DNA of 64,000 bases from contig NZ_SPQQ01000001.1 in the NCBI RefSeq assembly GCF_004766045.1, forward strand, positions 124,001 through 188,000. Reading direction: 5' to 3'. The stretch's first letter is position 1; the number at the start of each line of letters is the position of its first letter. A model generated the notes under the pieces. It was not told where the DNA came from, did no database searches, and saw only the letters and a program-made list of their open reading frames with translations. Below, in pieces: positions 33,744 to 43,543 of the stretch. A program made the position numbers and the translations under genes. The stretch is from Desulfosporosinus fructosivorans. Lineage in GTDB: Bacteria; Bacillota; Desulfitobacteriia; Desulfitobacteriales; Desulfitobacteriaceae.

Positions 33744-36272
33744 GTGTTAGAGATGTTTATTAGAAGGAAGATTGTTATTAAAGCGAAATATGGGCTTGTA
33801 ACTTTATTAATTATGGGGCTGACGGTTTGTAACTTAGGTTTAGCTCCCTTACCTGCAAAGCCATTTCAAGTCATCATCTCTTTAGCCCCTGGGGTAAATG
33901 TAGATGCGGTCGCTCAAGATTTTGGAGTGGAGGTTGTACGCCGGGGCCCTCTTAATTATGCAACGCTAGAATTTAAAGGAAATACAGGTACAACTACAAA
34001 TGTGCAACAAGTCTTAGAGACGCTGAAGAAGACTCCGGGGATAATTGACGCTGAGGAAAACTATCGCCGGACAATTAATGCCTCAGGATTACCTGTACCG
34101 AAGGACCCGCTATTCGAGGAGCAATGGTCTATGGTCAGCGGCAACGTACAAGGAGCCTGGGGCTTGGGTGCAACAGGTCAGGGGATAACAATTGCCGTGA
34201 TCGATACGGGCGTAGCTCTAGGCCATCCAGATTTACAGGACAATTTAGTCTCAGGCTACAATGCCATCACAGAGAGTGAGGCACCAGGTGCTAATCGAGA
34301 TAACAATGGACACGGAACCCACGTCGCAGGAATCGCCGCTGCCGCGCGTAACGATGTAGGTATTGTCGGTGTAGCCTATCAGGCTAAAATCATGCCGATT
34401 AAGGCCATGGATTCCGTGGGAGAAGGGTATGACGATGCGATCGCTGCAGGAATAGTCTGGGCAGCAGATCACGGGGCAAAGATCATTAATTTAAGCGTTG
34501 GCACAGAACATGGATCGCACTCCTCAGATATTTTAAGAAACTCAATTGCCTACGCTTATAATCAGGGGTGCTTGTTGGTCGCAGCTGTAGGAAATTATGA
34601 CCCTCTAGAAGAAGAAAATCCCGGGGTGAGTTACCCTGCCTCTGACCCGGATGTTCTGGCAGTAGCAGCAACTGATCAAGACAACATCGTGGCCAGTTAC
34701 TCAGTCACAGGTTCAGAAGTGGATCTGGTCGCGCCGGGGAATTCTATCACCAGTACCTGGTGGAGCAAGAGTACGGGGGCAGGATACGCTATTGTGAGTG
34801 GAACATCCATGGCCGCCCCTTTCGTCTCAGGAGAAGCGGCTTTGATTTGGAGTCAACATCCAGCTTGGTCTCGAGACCAAGTGATCCAAGTTATGGAAGC
34901 GGGGGTAGAAGATCTAGGCGCTTCAGGACGAGATCCTCTCTACGGTTATGGGCTTGTAGATGTGAAACTAGCCTTGACTCTAGCTAACCAAATTCAAGAA
35001 GACCAAACGGCGTCGACTTCAGTAGGTGCCTTGGGTGGAACTGTTCAAGCCTCAGCGGGCTCTACACAGCTGACTTTAACAATACCTGCGCAAGCGTTTG
35101 TCAGCTCCGCTGACGTAGCGGTGAAGACTATCCCGGCTCCTGCCAATTTACCAAATGGGGCATCCTTTTTAACCTCAGTCTTTCAGATGGACTGGGGAAG
35201 CGTAACTCCACAGAAAATGCTTTCTTTTAAAGTGAACGATCCTTCCCTTAAAGCAGATTTAGGAGGAGTTGTTTATCGCTGGACTGGTTCCCGTTGGCTT
35301 GCCTCTGGCGGAGAGATTGTAAGTGGAGAGGCTAGGCTTGGGCTCTATAAAGGTGGAATCTATGCCGTAGGTACACCGCAGGAAAGTATAGGTGACAAGC
35401 GAATGGCTGGAGTCACGGCGGAGGAGACGGCAGTAAAGATTTCTCAAGCGACCTATACAACCGGCGCGGATACCGTTATTCTCGCCCAAGTGAATCAGTT
35501 CCAAGATGCTCTGGCTGGTGCACCTCTTGCCTATAAACTCCAAGCTCCGATCCTTCTCTCCCCAAACTCTGGGCTCACTGAGGGAGTACGAGCAGAACTA
35601 CAAAGACTGGCTCCGAAAACCATTTACCTCCTTGGAGGTACGGCTGCCCTGTCTTCGGGGATTGAAGCAGAACTTCGCCAGACCTATGATGTCAAACGTC
35701 TCGCCGGCTACTCGGCTGAAGGAACGTCAGTAGCCATTGCTCGGGAACTTGGCACCAAAGGGAAGGCCGTCGTTGCCAGTGTGCGTTCCTTTCAGGATGC
35801 CTTAGTCATTTCCGCCTGGGCTGCTCGTCAGGGAATTCCCATCCTACTCACGGAATTGTCAAGCTTATCTAGGGAGTCCCAAAATGTTCTAGAGGAACTC
35901 AAAGTGACCGAAACCTTAGTCATTGGAGGGACCAGTGTGGTAGGTGCTAATATTGCGAAAAACCTACCCAATTCTAAGCGGATCAGCGGAAATACAGCTT
36001 ACGACACAGCGGCAGCCGTCTTGCAAGCCTATCCGCCCACAACCGTTAAACTAGAACTCGCCACAGGGGAAAATTACCCAGATGCTCTCACAGGGGCTGT
36101 TCGTGCGGCTTATTACGGATCAATGGTGGTATTAGTACCGACCCATTCGGCCATTCCTAGGAGTTTGTCCACCCTCTTGAATTCCTGGAAGGGCAGACAG
36201 GTAGAAGCGTTCGGAGGAGTCATGGCCTTGCCAGAAAATGTCGTACAAACCGTGGAATCTTGGGTTCAATAA
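33744..36272 (+). CDS. Secreted subtilisin-like S8 protease with three C-terminal CWB2 modules
   Basis: The 842-residue protein has a signal segment (about 15-35), an I9-like propeptide (about 38-110) and a subtilase domain (about 130-420). The triad is visible: Asp in AVIDTGVALGHPDL, His in NNGHGTHVAGIAAA and Ser in SGTSMAAPFVSGEAAL. A beta-rich segment follows (about 430-550), then three CWB2 modules (552-842; PILLSP, PILLTE, then VVLVPT in the third). It may mature or shed surface proteins. GTG 33744 or ATG 33753 could be the start; neither has an ideal ribosome site. Confidence 0.92.
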   Translation: MLEMFIRRKIVIKAKYGLVTLLIMGLTVCNLGLAPLPAKPFQVIISLAPGVNVDAVAQDFGVEVVRRGPLNYATLEFKGNTGTTTNVQQVLETLKKTPGIIDAEENYRRTINASGLPVPKDPLFEEQWSMVSGNVQGAWGLGATGQGITIAVIDTGVALGHPDLQDNLVSGYNAITESEAPGANRDNNGHGTHVAGIAAAARNDVGIVGVAYQAKIMPIKAMDSVGEGYDDAIAAGIVWAADHGAKIINLSVGTEHGSHSSDILRNSIAYAYNQGCLLVAAVGNYDPLEEENPGVSYPASDPDVLAVAATDQDNIVASYSVTGSEVDLVAPGNSITSTWWSKSTGAGYAIVSGTSMAAPFVSGEAALIWSQHPAWSRDQVIQVMEAGVEDLGASGRDPLYGYGLVDVKLALTLANQIQEDQTASTSVGALGGTVQASAGSTQLTLTIPAQAFVSSADVAVKTIPAPANLPNGASFLTSVFQMDWGSVTPQKMLSFKVNDPSLKADLGGVVYRWTGSRWLASGGEIVSGEARLGLYKGGIYAVGTPQESIGDKRMAGVTAEETAVKISQATYTTGADTVILAQVNQFQDALAGAPLAYKLQAPILLSPNSGLTEGVRAELQRLAPKTIYLLGGTAALSSGIEAELRQTYDVKRLAGYSAEGTSVAIARELGTKGKAVVASVRSFQDALVISAWAARQGIPILLTELSSLSRESQNVLEELKVTETLVIGGTSVVGANIAKNLPNSKRISGNTAYDTAAAVLQAYPPTTVKLELATGENYPDALTGAVRAAYYGSMVVLVPTHSAIPRSLSTLLNSWKGRQVEAFGGVMALPENVVQTVESWVQ

Positions 36273-36275
36273 TAT

Positions 36276-36363
36276 TAGGACGAAAGTCCTAGTCTTTTAG
36301 GCAGGACATCGGCGAAGTATGTCGAAAGCATACAGGTAGACTGTATTGAGGAGGGATTACTGT
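36276..36363 (+). promoter_or_regulatory. Structured leader of the amidase gene
   Basis: Two tight hairpins lie between the protease stop and the amidase start. TAGGAC-GAAA-GTCCTA spans 36276-36291, and GTATG-TCGAAAG-CATAC is near 36318-36334. AGTCT before and AGACT after the second one could close an outer stem. The first may be the protease terminator, though no T-run is strong. I do not recognise a known riboswitch class. Confidence 0.35.
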
Positions 36364-37950
36364 GTGGCAAAGATAAAATGGAAACTCATAGGGTTGTTAG
36401 TATTCGGTCTCGGATTCTTACTTGGATTCCAGAATCCCGCGAACGCTTCCCTAGGCCTAGAAACGTCCAGGATATCCGGGGTGCGCCAAATAGATACTGC
36501 AATTGAAGTTTCTAAAATAGGTTGGCAGCAAGCAGATACAGTACTATTGGCTAATTGTGATCATTTTCCAGATGCCCTCGTTGCGGCACCGCTTTCCCAT
36601 AAGTTGGATGCACCCATTTTGCTTACCCCAGCGTCCGGAGTCGATGCAAAGGTTTTGCAGGAAATCAAACGGCTTGGTGCCAAGAAGGTCATTCTTTTAG
36701 GTGGGGAGGCCGCTCTAACCCCTAAAGTTGTGTCAGATATCCGAAATGCAGGATTAGGTGAACCCGAACGCATAGCAGGCTATGATCAATTTGAAACCGC
36801 TCAAAAAGTCGCAGAACGCGTCGGAGCCCAAGGGAAAATTATCCTAGTGAGCGGGGAACAATTCCCAGATGCGCTTTCAATTTCAGCCTACGCAGGCACA
36901 ACTCAGACTCCAATCCTTCTGACGAGCGCCAAAAAGATGCCTGAGACGACTCGGCAAGCAATTAATAGCCTGCAAGAAAAAGGGGATCTCAAGACAATCG
37001 TTATTGGCGGAGAAGCCGTCGTATCCAGTGCTAGCCTAAGCAGTGTGAAGGATGTACAACGGATTTTTGGCAACGACCGCTATGAGACGGCGTCAAATGT
37101 CTATGAGTTTGCTCGAGATACATTGATAGCTCGAACAACGTACTTGGTAACTGGCGAGAACTTCCCCGATGCGCTGGCAGCAGGGGGGCTAGCGGCCAAG
37201 CAACGTGCGGGAATCGTTATGGCCCAAAGGACAACCTTACCAGGCTCAACTTATGCCGTGTTGTCCAAACCAACGGATGTTCCCACGAAGGTCGTGATTG
37301 TCGGTGGACTAGCAGTCCTCACAGATAATGTCAAAGGTATTCTGGAAGGTACAGTGCAGCCCGATTTCCTCTTAGCAGGCCTAACCATTGTCATTGATCC
37401 TGGACATGGAGGACCCGACACAGGAGCTATTGGACCAGCAGGGACTTATGAGAAAAGAAACAACTTGGCTATCGGCCTTAGTATCGCAGGGTTGTTGCGC
37501 TCGGCCGGAGCACAAGTGATCATGACACGCAGCACGGATGTTACCCCAGCAGAAGGAACGTACTCCGAGCTTTCAGACCTTCAGGCTCGGGTAAAGATCG
37601 CAAACGATCAGAACGCAGATCTTTATATCAGCCTCCACAACGATGCGTTCAGTAATCCTGATGTAGGAGGGATAACGACCTACTATAGTTCAGCTAGTCC
37701 AGTGACTGACGAGTCGAAGGACTTAGCGACGAGCATACAGAGTGAGTTGGTAAAGGCGGTCTCCTTAAATAGCCGGGGCGTAAAGGATGCGGCGTTCTAC
37801 GTCATTAAGAATACTAAGATGCCCGCGGTATTAGTAGAAATTGGTTTTATTTCCAACCCGACAGAAGAACAACTTCTAGGAACACCAGATTTCATACAAA
37901 AAGCAGCCCTTGGAGTCTATCAAGGGATTCTGAGATACAAAGGATATTAG
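36364..37950 (+). CDS. N-acetylmuramoyl-L-alanine amidase (amidase_3) with three CWB2 modules
   Basis: The 528-residue secreted enzyme has a signal peptide (1-28), three CWB2 modules (about 32-330, cores PILLTP, PILLTS, GIVMAQ) and an amidase_3 domain (about 340-528). Zinc ligands are visible as His in VIDPGHGGPD, Glu in TYEKRNNL and His in YISLHNDAF. The catalytic Glu is in VLVEIGFISN. It cleaves the bond between MurNAc and the stem peptide. GTG 36364 is chosen for GAGGAGGG eight bases upstream; the TTG at 36346 would include that site in the coding region. Confidence 0.93.
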   Translation: MAKIKWKLIGLLVFGLGFLLGFQNPANASLGLETSRISGVRQIDTAIEVSKIGWQQADTVLLANCDHFPDALVAAPLSHKLDAPILLTPASGVDAKVLQEIKRLGAKKVILLGGEAALTPKVVSDIRNAGLGEPERIAGYDQFETAQKVAERVGAQGKIILVSGEQFPDALSISAYAGTTQTPILLTSAKKMPETTRQAINSLQEKGDLKTIVIGGEAVVSSASLSSVKDVQRIFGNDRYETASNVYEFARDTLIARTTYLVTGENFPDALAAGGLAAKQRAGIVMAQRTTLPGSTYAVLSKPTDVPTKVVIVGGLAVLTDNVKGILEGTVQPDFLLAGLTIVIDPGHGGPDTGAIGPAGTYEKRNNLAIGLSIAGLLRSAGAQVIMTRSTDVTPAEGTYSELSDLQARVKIANDQNADLYISLHNDAFSNPDVGGITTYYSSASPVTDESKDLATSIQSELVKAVSLNSRGVKDAAFYVIKNTKMPAVLVEIGFISNPTEEQLLGTPDFIQKAALGVYQGILRYKGY

Positions 37951-38463
37951 AAATTTAACAACATATGTAGCAAAATCCCACAAGATATTAACATTTAGAA
38001 GCAAACTCCATGCTATACTTCTAGTATTCCTTCGGAAAGTTAGTATATTTTTTGACTAAAGGTGGAAAACTAGTAAGTTTTAGTGTAAACTAAATGAGTA
38101 CTGGTGAGATCCTGTCCGAAGGGTCAAATATATTGAGGCCCATGAAAAAAAAGTTGGGACAGAAAGAAGGAATATTGGCTATCTTGTAGAATACATATAG
38201 CTAATACAGACCCTTTTATGGGTTCCTCATTATTATGCGTTCTAACGAGTACGCCACAGGAGGGATGATGGAATCATCCTTAGGGGGGACGCTCCCACTT
38301 TATTCTGTGGATGCTTTTAGATATTGCGCAATGTCTAAAGATTGTGCTACACATTTTAAGGGGGGTGAGGGACGACTACTAGACGTCCTAGGTTGTAAAC
38401 AGAGTTACCGTTCACCAAAAGAAAGAAAAAGAGATCCAAAAGACGAGAGGAGATATTCACTAC
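37951..38463 (+). promoter_or_regulatory. Long leader region of the S-layer-like gene
   Basis: About 510 bp separate the amidase from the S-layer-like gene, with no credible gene. Candidate promoter pieces are CTATACTT near 38012 and TTGACT near 38053. A perfect 7-bp hairpin (GGATGAT-GGA-ATCATCC) is at 38263-38279, and further GC-rich stretches run to 38400. The ribosome site GAGGAGA lies about 11 bases before ATG 38464. Highly expressed S-layer genes often have long stabilising leaders; that role is inferred here. Confidence 0.5.
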
Positions 38464-41400
38464 ATGAAAAAAACTAAAAAAGCTTTAGCCTCATTAGCTA
38501 TTGCTGGTATGGCCCTTTCACTAGTTCCTTTTAACGCATTTGCAGCAGGTACAGTTTCAACTCGCTTAGCAGGTACAACTGCTGAACAAACAGCAGTAAA
38601 AATCGCTGATCAAACAGGCTGGACAGGTACAGCAATCCTTGCATCTTCAGCTTCTTATGGAATGGTTGATGCATTGACATCTGGCCCACTCGCTAAATTC
38701 TTGAAAGCTCCAATCCTTCTACAAGGACCTGGCGCAACCTTGAATGCTGACACCAAAGCTGAACTTACTAAACTCGCTGTTAAGAAAGTTTATGTGACCA
38801 GTGGAACAGCAGTCATCAGTGCAGGAGTTGTTACTGAACTCAAAGGTATGGGTATTGAAGTAGTTTCCCTTGGCGGAAATGATCGTTTCGACACTTCAGT
38901 CAACATTGCCAAAGAAATGGTGAAACTCGGCGCTTCAGTATCTAAAGTTGCAGTCGCTTACGGTTGGTTGAACCAAGATGCTCTTTCCATTGCTTCAATC
39001 GCTTCCGCTGCAGGTCAACCAATTCTCTTAACTGAAAAAGATTCAGTGCCTGCTAGCGTAAAAGCTTTCTTGACGGCTAACATTACATCTACAGACGTAA
39101 TTGGTGGAACAGGCGTAATCAGTGATGCAGTCAAAGCACAATTCCCAGGCGCTACTCGTCACTTTGGTATGACAGCATATGACACCAACAACCAAGTAAT
39201 CCAAGACTTCGCAGCTGCCCTTAGCTTTGACAATGTCTTCGTTGCAAACGGCGTAACTGCTATCGATGCACTTGCTGGTGCAGCACTTGCAGCTGACACC
39301 AAATCTCCTATCGTTCTCACAGATGGCAAGACCGTTCCTGCCGTAGCTACTTTCACATTCAGCAAATCCTCTGCGAGCACTGTTGTTACAGCTCTCGGTG
39401 GCGAATTCGTTGTTCCTGAAAGTGTACGCGTTGGAATTTCTAAAGGCGAAGTAACACCTGATTCCAATGTGTTGTCAATTGTTTCGATAAGTGCACTTGA
39501 CGATACTAACAAGTTCCTGGAAATTACTTTCAGCAAACCTGTAACTGGACTTCAATCTTCAGATATCACGGTTAAAAACGCTGATACAATGGCCCGTTAT
39601 GGTATTAAAGAAGTGGTAATGTCTTCTAACGGACTAACTGCAACTGTTGAATTGTATGCACAAGAAGATTCTGAAGAAGTTCTTGAATATCTTCAAGATT
39701 ATATTGTTACCGTAAATGCTAACGGGACAATGTTGACAGCTACCTTCAACCGTCCGTATTCCTTGAAAGTCCGAGTGCAGGATATCAACGTAGGCGATAA
39801 AGAAATTGTAGCTTATGTCGATAAAGGCGATAATGCTAGTGCGAAGGTAACTCTCGATGTACCTGATAGTCTTAAGTTTGATTATCAAGCTGCAATGGGT
39901 GAACTCGTACAGGTTTGGTACAATGGAGATAACGAGTTAGTTAATTACAAAATTTTAACTTCAACTGCAAAATATGATTCCATTGAAGTGACCGCTGATG
40001 ATGAGATCAAACTTCTTGGAGAAGACGAGAAGTATGATATCTCAACAGAAGTTTACACTGGCACAAAAGAAAAATTTGCCTTCTATGTAGATGGTGTAAA
40101 AGAAGACGTTGAGGACTTCGTTGGTGACAAGTTTAACGTTGCCAAAATTGGCTTTGACACTTCTGGAGACATCGAATTCGTTAGTGCATATTCACTAAAA
40201 GACGTCTTAGTGGTTGATTCTATCGACGAAGACGAAGTTGTTGGAATTGATGGAAGCGGTGGATTCGACGCTGAAGACGCTACTATCGTAAAAGACGGAA
40301 AAGTAATTGATGTTGCTGATCTCGATAAAGGTGATTTGTTACTTTATAGCATAGATGCAGATGATGAAGATGGTTATGCTCAAGTTATGAATAACAAAAT
40401 TGCATCTGGTGAGATTGAAGAAGTCTATGATGGCTCAATCGAAGTAGGCGGAGAAACCTATGACTATATCCATGACACTGATGTATTCGAGTATGAAAAT
40501 GGCGGAGCAGTTTACATCAATGAAGATGGCGAAGTTGCAGATGTAGACTCTGATGCAGCAGAAGAGCTTCAAGCTGCTGGAGACGTAGCACTTTATGGTG
40601 ATTATGCAGGAAACGTACTCTATATCACTGGTGACTTAGGTGATGTTGTAAGTAACACCAAAGTGGCAGTTCTAACCGAAGATATCTTAGGTTATGCATC
40701 AGCTAGAGACAAAGTGGAGATCGAAGCCTTAACTGAAGAGGGCGATGAACTATCCTTTGACATGGATTTAGAAGATTTTGATACCATTACTGTTGATGGT
40801 GAAGAATACGATATCGATAACGGTACTGGTGCAGACAGTGATTGGTCAGCAGTATTAGAAGATACTGATGCTGATACTAAAGATGACCGTATTGTCCTAA
40901 AAGACAATAGTTCCACTCCAAAAGCTAACGTAAATATCTCGTTCACAGATGAAGCTGACGCTGGTAGCCTAGTTAAGCTACACTTGGATGATGACGGCAA
41001 TCTCGAGGAATTGGAATTCTTTAGCACCGATGCAGCGCTAGTAGGCACAGGCACAATTGCCGCTGCTAATAGTGTAGAAGCTGGTGACAAGTATATTAAT
41101 GGTAAGAAGTTAACTTCAAGCACAATTATGTTTGATGCAACAGAAGATGGTAAAACTACTGATGCAGATGACTATGTCATCTCAGCTTTCGGCGACTACG
41201 AGGGTTCAGAAATCGATAATGGAACTTACATCTTTAATGATGATGCCGAAGTAGTAGCGATTTGGTACGATAGTACAACTAGCGATGATATGACCTATGA
41301 TGAAGCAGTTGTAACTAAAGTTCTTCGCAATACCGATGACGAAATCGTTAGTGTTACTGTATTCGCTGGTGGAGCAGAGAAAACATTAAAAGTAGATGAA

Positions 41401-42675
41401 GTTACAGCCAACGATATTGTTAAAGGTCAAGTAGTAATCCTTGAATTTGAAGAAGACAATGCTGAGTTAGTAAAAGGATTTGCTAGATCTGGTCATGATA
41501 TCGATGCTAATTACACTAGTCGTGTAGTCCCAGGGAGCGTTCTTGCTGACGGAGTTGATGTTGGTAACAAGACAGTAAAAGTTGGTAGTACTACGTACAA
41601 ACTTGCTGACAACGGCTTAGTACTTGATGCTACAGACACTTCTGACATCACTGAAGAATCGTTAAGCGATCTTCGCGGTGAGACTAATGTAACGGTAGTA
41701 CTAGATGCAAAAACTGGCTTATATGCTAAGTTGTTTGTTATCGGAGCTAGTGCATCGACACCAGCAGCTACTACAGGTCTTGTAACCACTATTAATAGTG
41801 CCTCAATTATTGTTGATAGCAAAACCACTTACTTCCTAAATGCAAAAACTATCTTAACAGATAACGCTGGAAACGTTCTCGCAGTAGGTGACTCGAATGT
41901 TGTCGCAGGGTTAACAGCTGGCGGTGGCGATCAAGTAGTTGTAACTGTAGTAGACGGAGTTGCAACTACAGTTAAGATTGTTAAAACTAAAGCAGAATTA
42001 GCAGCAGCAGCAGCACTAGCAACAGCTAAGAACGCAGCAGCAACTAAAGTTCAAGCTAACTACACAGTAGCTAGCTGGACAGCATTAACTACAGCTTTAG
42101 CATTACCAGAAGTAACAACGGTAAATAAGACAGATAAAGCAACTGCAATAAACAATGCGATAGCAGGATTAGTAGAATCAGGAGCCGCTAACTTAGTCAC
42201 TGCAAAAGCTACTGTTGCAACTGCAAAAACAAACCAAGCTGATTATACAGTAGCTAGTTTCACGCTATTTAGTGCAGCTCTGATTACTGCTGAAGCACTT
42301 CCAGAATCAACAAATGCTGAAATAGTAACTAAGACAAGTGCACTGAATGCAGCATCAGCTAAACTAGTATTAAAAGTAGTAACTAGCGTTACTCTAACTG
42401 GTACAGCGAGTATCACAATTCCGACTAGTCCTGCTGCAGCTACAACAGAAGCTTATACTGCAGTAGTAAAAGATCAAGAAGGTAACGTGATGGGATCTGA
42501 AAATGTAACTTGGAGCTTACTAACTCCTGTTGCTGGAGTCACTATCAATACATCAACAGGTGTAGTATCAGTTGAAGATGATCTTACTACCGTCGCAGGT
42601 ACATTTACAGTAGTAGCAACATCAGATACCAAAACAACAGTTAAAGCTCAAAAAGTAGTTACTTTAGTTGACTAA
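38464..42675 (+). CDS. S-layer-like protein with N-terminal CWB2 modules
   Basis: The 1403-residue product has a signal peptide (1-28, cut after AFAA) and three CWB2 modules (about 33-335; PILLQG, PILLTE, PIVLTD). A very acidic beta-rich body follows (about 345-1170, with many DDED-type runs), then two FIVAR-like helical segments (about 1180-1300, each with NYTVASW or DYTVASF) and a final Ig-like domain (about 1305-1403). The size, acidity, long leader and location among other CWB2 proteins suggest the main surface-layer protein. Acidic stretches may bind calcium. It is probably bound to the wall polymer made nearby. Confidence 0.85.
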   Translation: MKKTKKALASLAIAGMALSLVPFNAFAAGTVSTRLAGTTAEQTAVKIADQTGWTGTAILASSASYGMVDALTSGPLAKFLKAPILLQGPGATLNADTKAELTKLAVKKVYVTSGTAVISAGVVTELKGMGIEVVSLGGNDRFDTSVNIAKEMVKLGASVSKVAVAYGWLNQDALSIASIASAAGQPILLTEKDSVPASVKAFLTANITSTDVIGGTGVISDAVKAQFPGATRHFGMTAYDTNNQVIQDFAAALSFDNVFVANGVTAIDALAGAALAADTKSPIVLTDGKTVPAVATFTFSKSSASTVVTALGGEFVVPESVRVGISKGEVTPDSNVLSIVSISALDDTNKFLEITFSKPVTGLQSSDITVKNADTMARYGIKEVVMSSNGLTATVELYAQEDSEEVLEYLQDYIVTVNANGTMLTATFNRPYSLKVRVQDINVGDKEIVAYVDKGDNASAKVTLDVPDSLKFDYQAAMGELVQVWYNGDNELVNYKILTSTAKYDSIEVTADDEIKLLGEDEKYDISTEVYTGTKEKFAFYVDGVKEDVEDFVGDKFNVAKIGFDTSGDIEFVSAYSLKDVLVVDSIDEDEVVGIDGSGGFDAEDATIVKDGKVIDVADLDKGDLLLYSIDADDEDGYAQVMNNKIASGEIEEVYDGSIEVGGETYDYIHDTDVFEYENGGAVYINEDGEVADVDSDAAEELQAAGDVALYGDYAGNVLYITGDLGDVVSNTKVAVLTEDILGYASARDKVEIEALTEEGDELSFDMDLEDFDTITVDGEEYDIDNGTGADSDWSAVLEDTDADTKDDRIVLKDNSSTPKANVNISFTDEADAGSLVKLHLDDDGNLEELEFFSTDAALVGTGTIAAANSVEAGDKYINGKKLTSSTIMFDATEDGKTTDADDYVISAFGDYEGSEIDNGTYIFNDDAEVVAIWYDSTTSDDMTYDEAVVTKVLRNTDDEIVSVTVFAGGAEKTLKVDEVTANDIVKGQVVILEFEEDNAELVKGFARSGHDIDANYTSRVVPGSVLADGVDVGNKTVKVGSTTYKLADNGLVLDATDTSDITEESLSDLRGETNVTVVLDAKTGLYAKLFVIGASASTPAATTGLVTTINSASIIVDSKTTYFLNAKTILTDNAGNVLAVGDSNVVAGLTAGGGDQVVVTVVDGVATTVKIVKTKAELAAAAALATAKNAAATKVQANYTVASWTALTTALALPEVTTVNKTDKATAINNAIAGLVESGAANLVTAKATVATAKTNQADYTVASFTLFSAALITAEALPESTNAEIVTKTSALNAASAKLVLKVVTSVTLTGTASITIPTSPAAATTEAYTAVVKDQEGNVMGSENVTWSLLTPVAGVTINTSTGVVSVEDDLTTVAGTFTVVATSDTKTTVKAQKVVTLVD

Positions 42676-42684
42676 TTATTGTTC

Positions 42685-42714
42685 GGGGGAAGTAGCCTAG
42701 CGGCTTCTTCCCCC
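42685..42714. terminator. GC-rich hairpin directly after the S-layer-like gene
   Basis: GGGGGAAGTAGCC and GGCTTCTTCCCCC pair with one mismatch around a 4-base loop. No T-run follows, so it may protect the mRNA 3' end or pause transcription ahead of the second hairpin. Confidence 0.6.
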
Positions 42715-42762
42715 CGGGGGTTAAGGATGTTACACAATGGGGAACTATTGTGATAATTCGAC

Positions 42763-42802
42763 AAAAGAGTCTTTCGTCTTTGATTAGGCGGAAGGCTCTT
42801 TT
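42763..42802. terminator. AAAGAGTCTTTCG-family terminator
   Basis: AAAAGAGTCTTTCGTC pairs with GGCGGAAGGCTCTTTT with few mismatches. It is one of four related hairpins (45155, 46891 and 50763) that follow surface-protein genes here. Confidence 0.75.
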
Positions 42803-42932
42803 GGTGTCTCCTAGGATAAAGGATGGAAACCAAATGCAAAAGTGTAGTAAGCGCTTAATAAACGGGTGCATGGTCACTCTGCTCTAACTATGAGAAAATA
42901 CATTCATTAGACTAGGAATGAAGGTATTAAAA

Positions 42933-43214
42933 ATGTCCAAGCGAGAACAGCAGGCTGCGCTCGTCGCAGAATGCAGGGCAAGTGGAATTACAGCAAAGGG
43001 TATTCAATATAGTCGGTATGTTACCTGGGCAACTAAGCTCAACCGGGAAGGCCAACATAAACCGCAACAGTGGGCTAATGTAACGATGGTAAACGAGGAA
43101 CGTTCCATGAGCGAAGTTAGGCTTAAGTGTGGTAAATGGATAATTTGTGTTGAAACTGGGTTCAGTCCTTCATTGCTTGCAGACGTACTCAAGATCGTGG
43201 ATACCGTATACTAA
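42933..43214 (+). CDS. Orphan IS66-type accessory protein TnpA
   Basis: The 93-residue protein begins MSKREQQAALVAECRASGITAKGI and continues YVTWATKLN...VKCGKWIICVETGF-like, ending LADVLKIVDTVY. This is the pattern of the IS66 TnpA accessory protein, which precedes TnpB and the TnpC transposase. No TnpB or TnpC reading follows in the next 330 bp and no IS ends are recognised. It is probably a remnant or domesticated copy. ATG 42933 is preferred to 42918, with GAAGG nine bases upstream. Confidence 0.7.
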   Translation: MSKREQQAALVAECRASGITAKGIQYSRYVTWATKLNREGQHKPQQWANVTMVNEERSMSEVRLKCGKWIICVETGFSPSLLADVLKIVDTVY

Positions 43215-43543
43215 AGAACATAATGAATTATGACGGCATATATTTTGCTTCCATTTTGGTATAAGTCAACTTGTTCCAAGTTTGAAACTGTTCTGAAGTC
43301 GAAGCCTAAGTGCTATTCCCTAAGCGCAAAAACTTACTTCCAAATGTAGTTGAGTTAGGTGCTTCGATTATGTATTAATATAATAATTAATCGTTGCTTA
43401 GAGAGGGGGTTCCTAGGCGATCAAAGCAGTTTTTTCTGGGCAACCTCGCCTCAATAACAGAATCCATATATACTTCAAGTGGTAAAATGCTTCAAGATAT
43501 GAGATAATATAAATTACGTTATAAACATTGGAGGATATAAGTT
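43215..43543. other. Intergenic region, no gene seen
   Basis: These 329 bp follow the orphan IS66 gene. No TnpB-like frame, IS inverted repeat or convincing hairpin was found. The last 30 bp hold the ribosome site (GGAGGATAT) of the SLAP gene. Confidence 0.5.

Noticed and set aside
36276..36345. Cyclic di-GMP or c-di-AMP riboswitch before the amidase gene
   Set aside because: The conserved core bases of those classes as I know them are not found; it is kept only as an unnamed structured leader.
38235..38477. 80-codon frame in the leader of the S-layer-like gene
   Set aside because: It overlaps the ribosome site and start of the large gene, is low in family-like features and has no convincing ribosome site of its own.
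41511..41828. Minus-strand frames (105-143 codons) inside the S-layer-like gene
   Set aside because: Codon bias of the highly expressed gene opens the opposite frame; no ribosome sites are seen.
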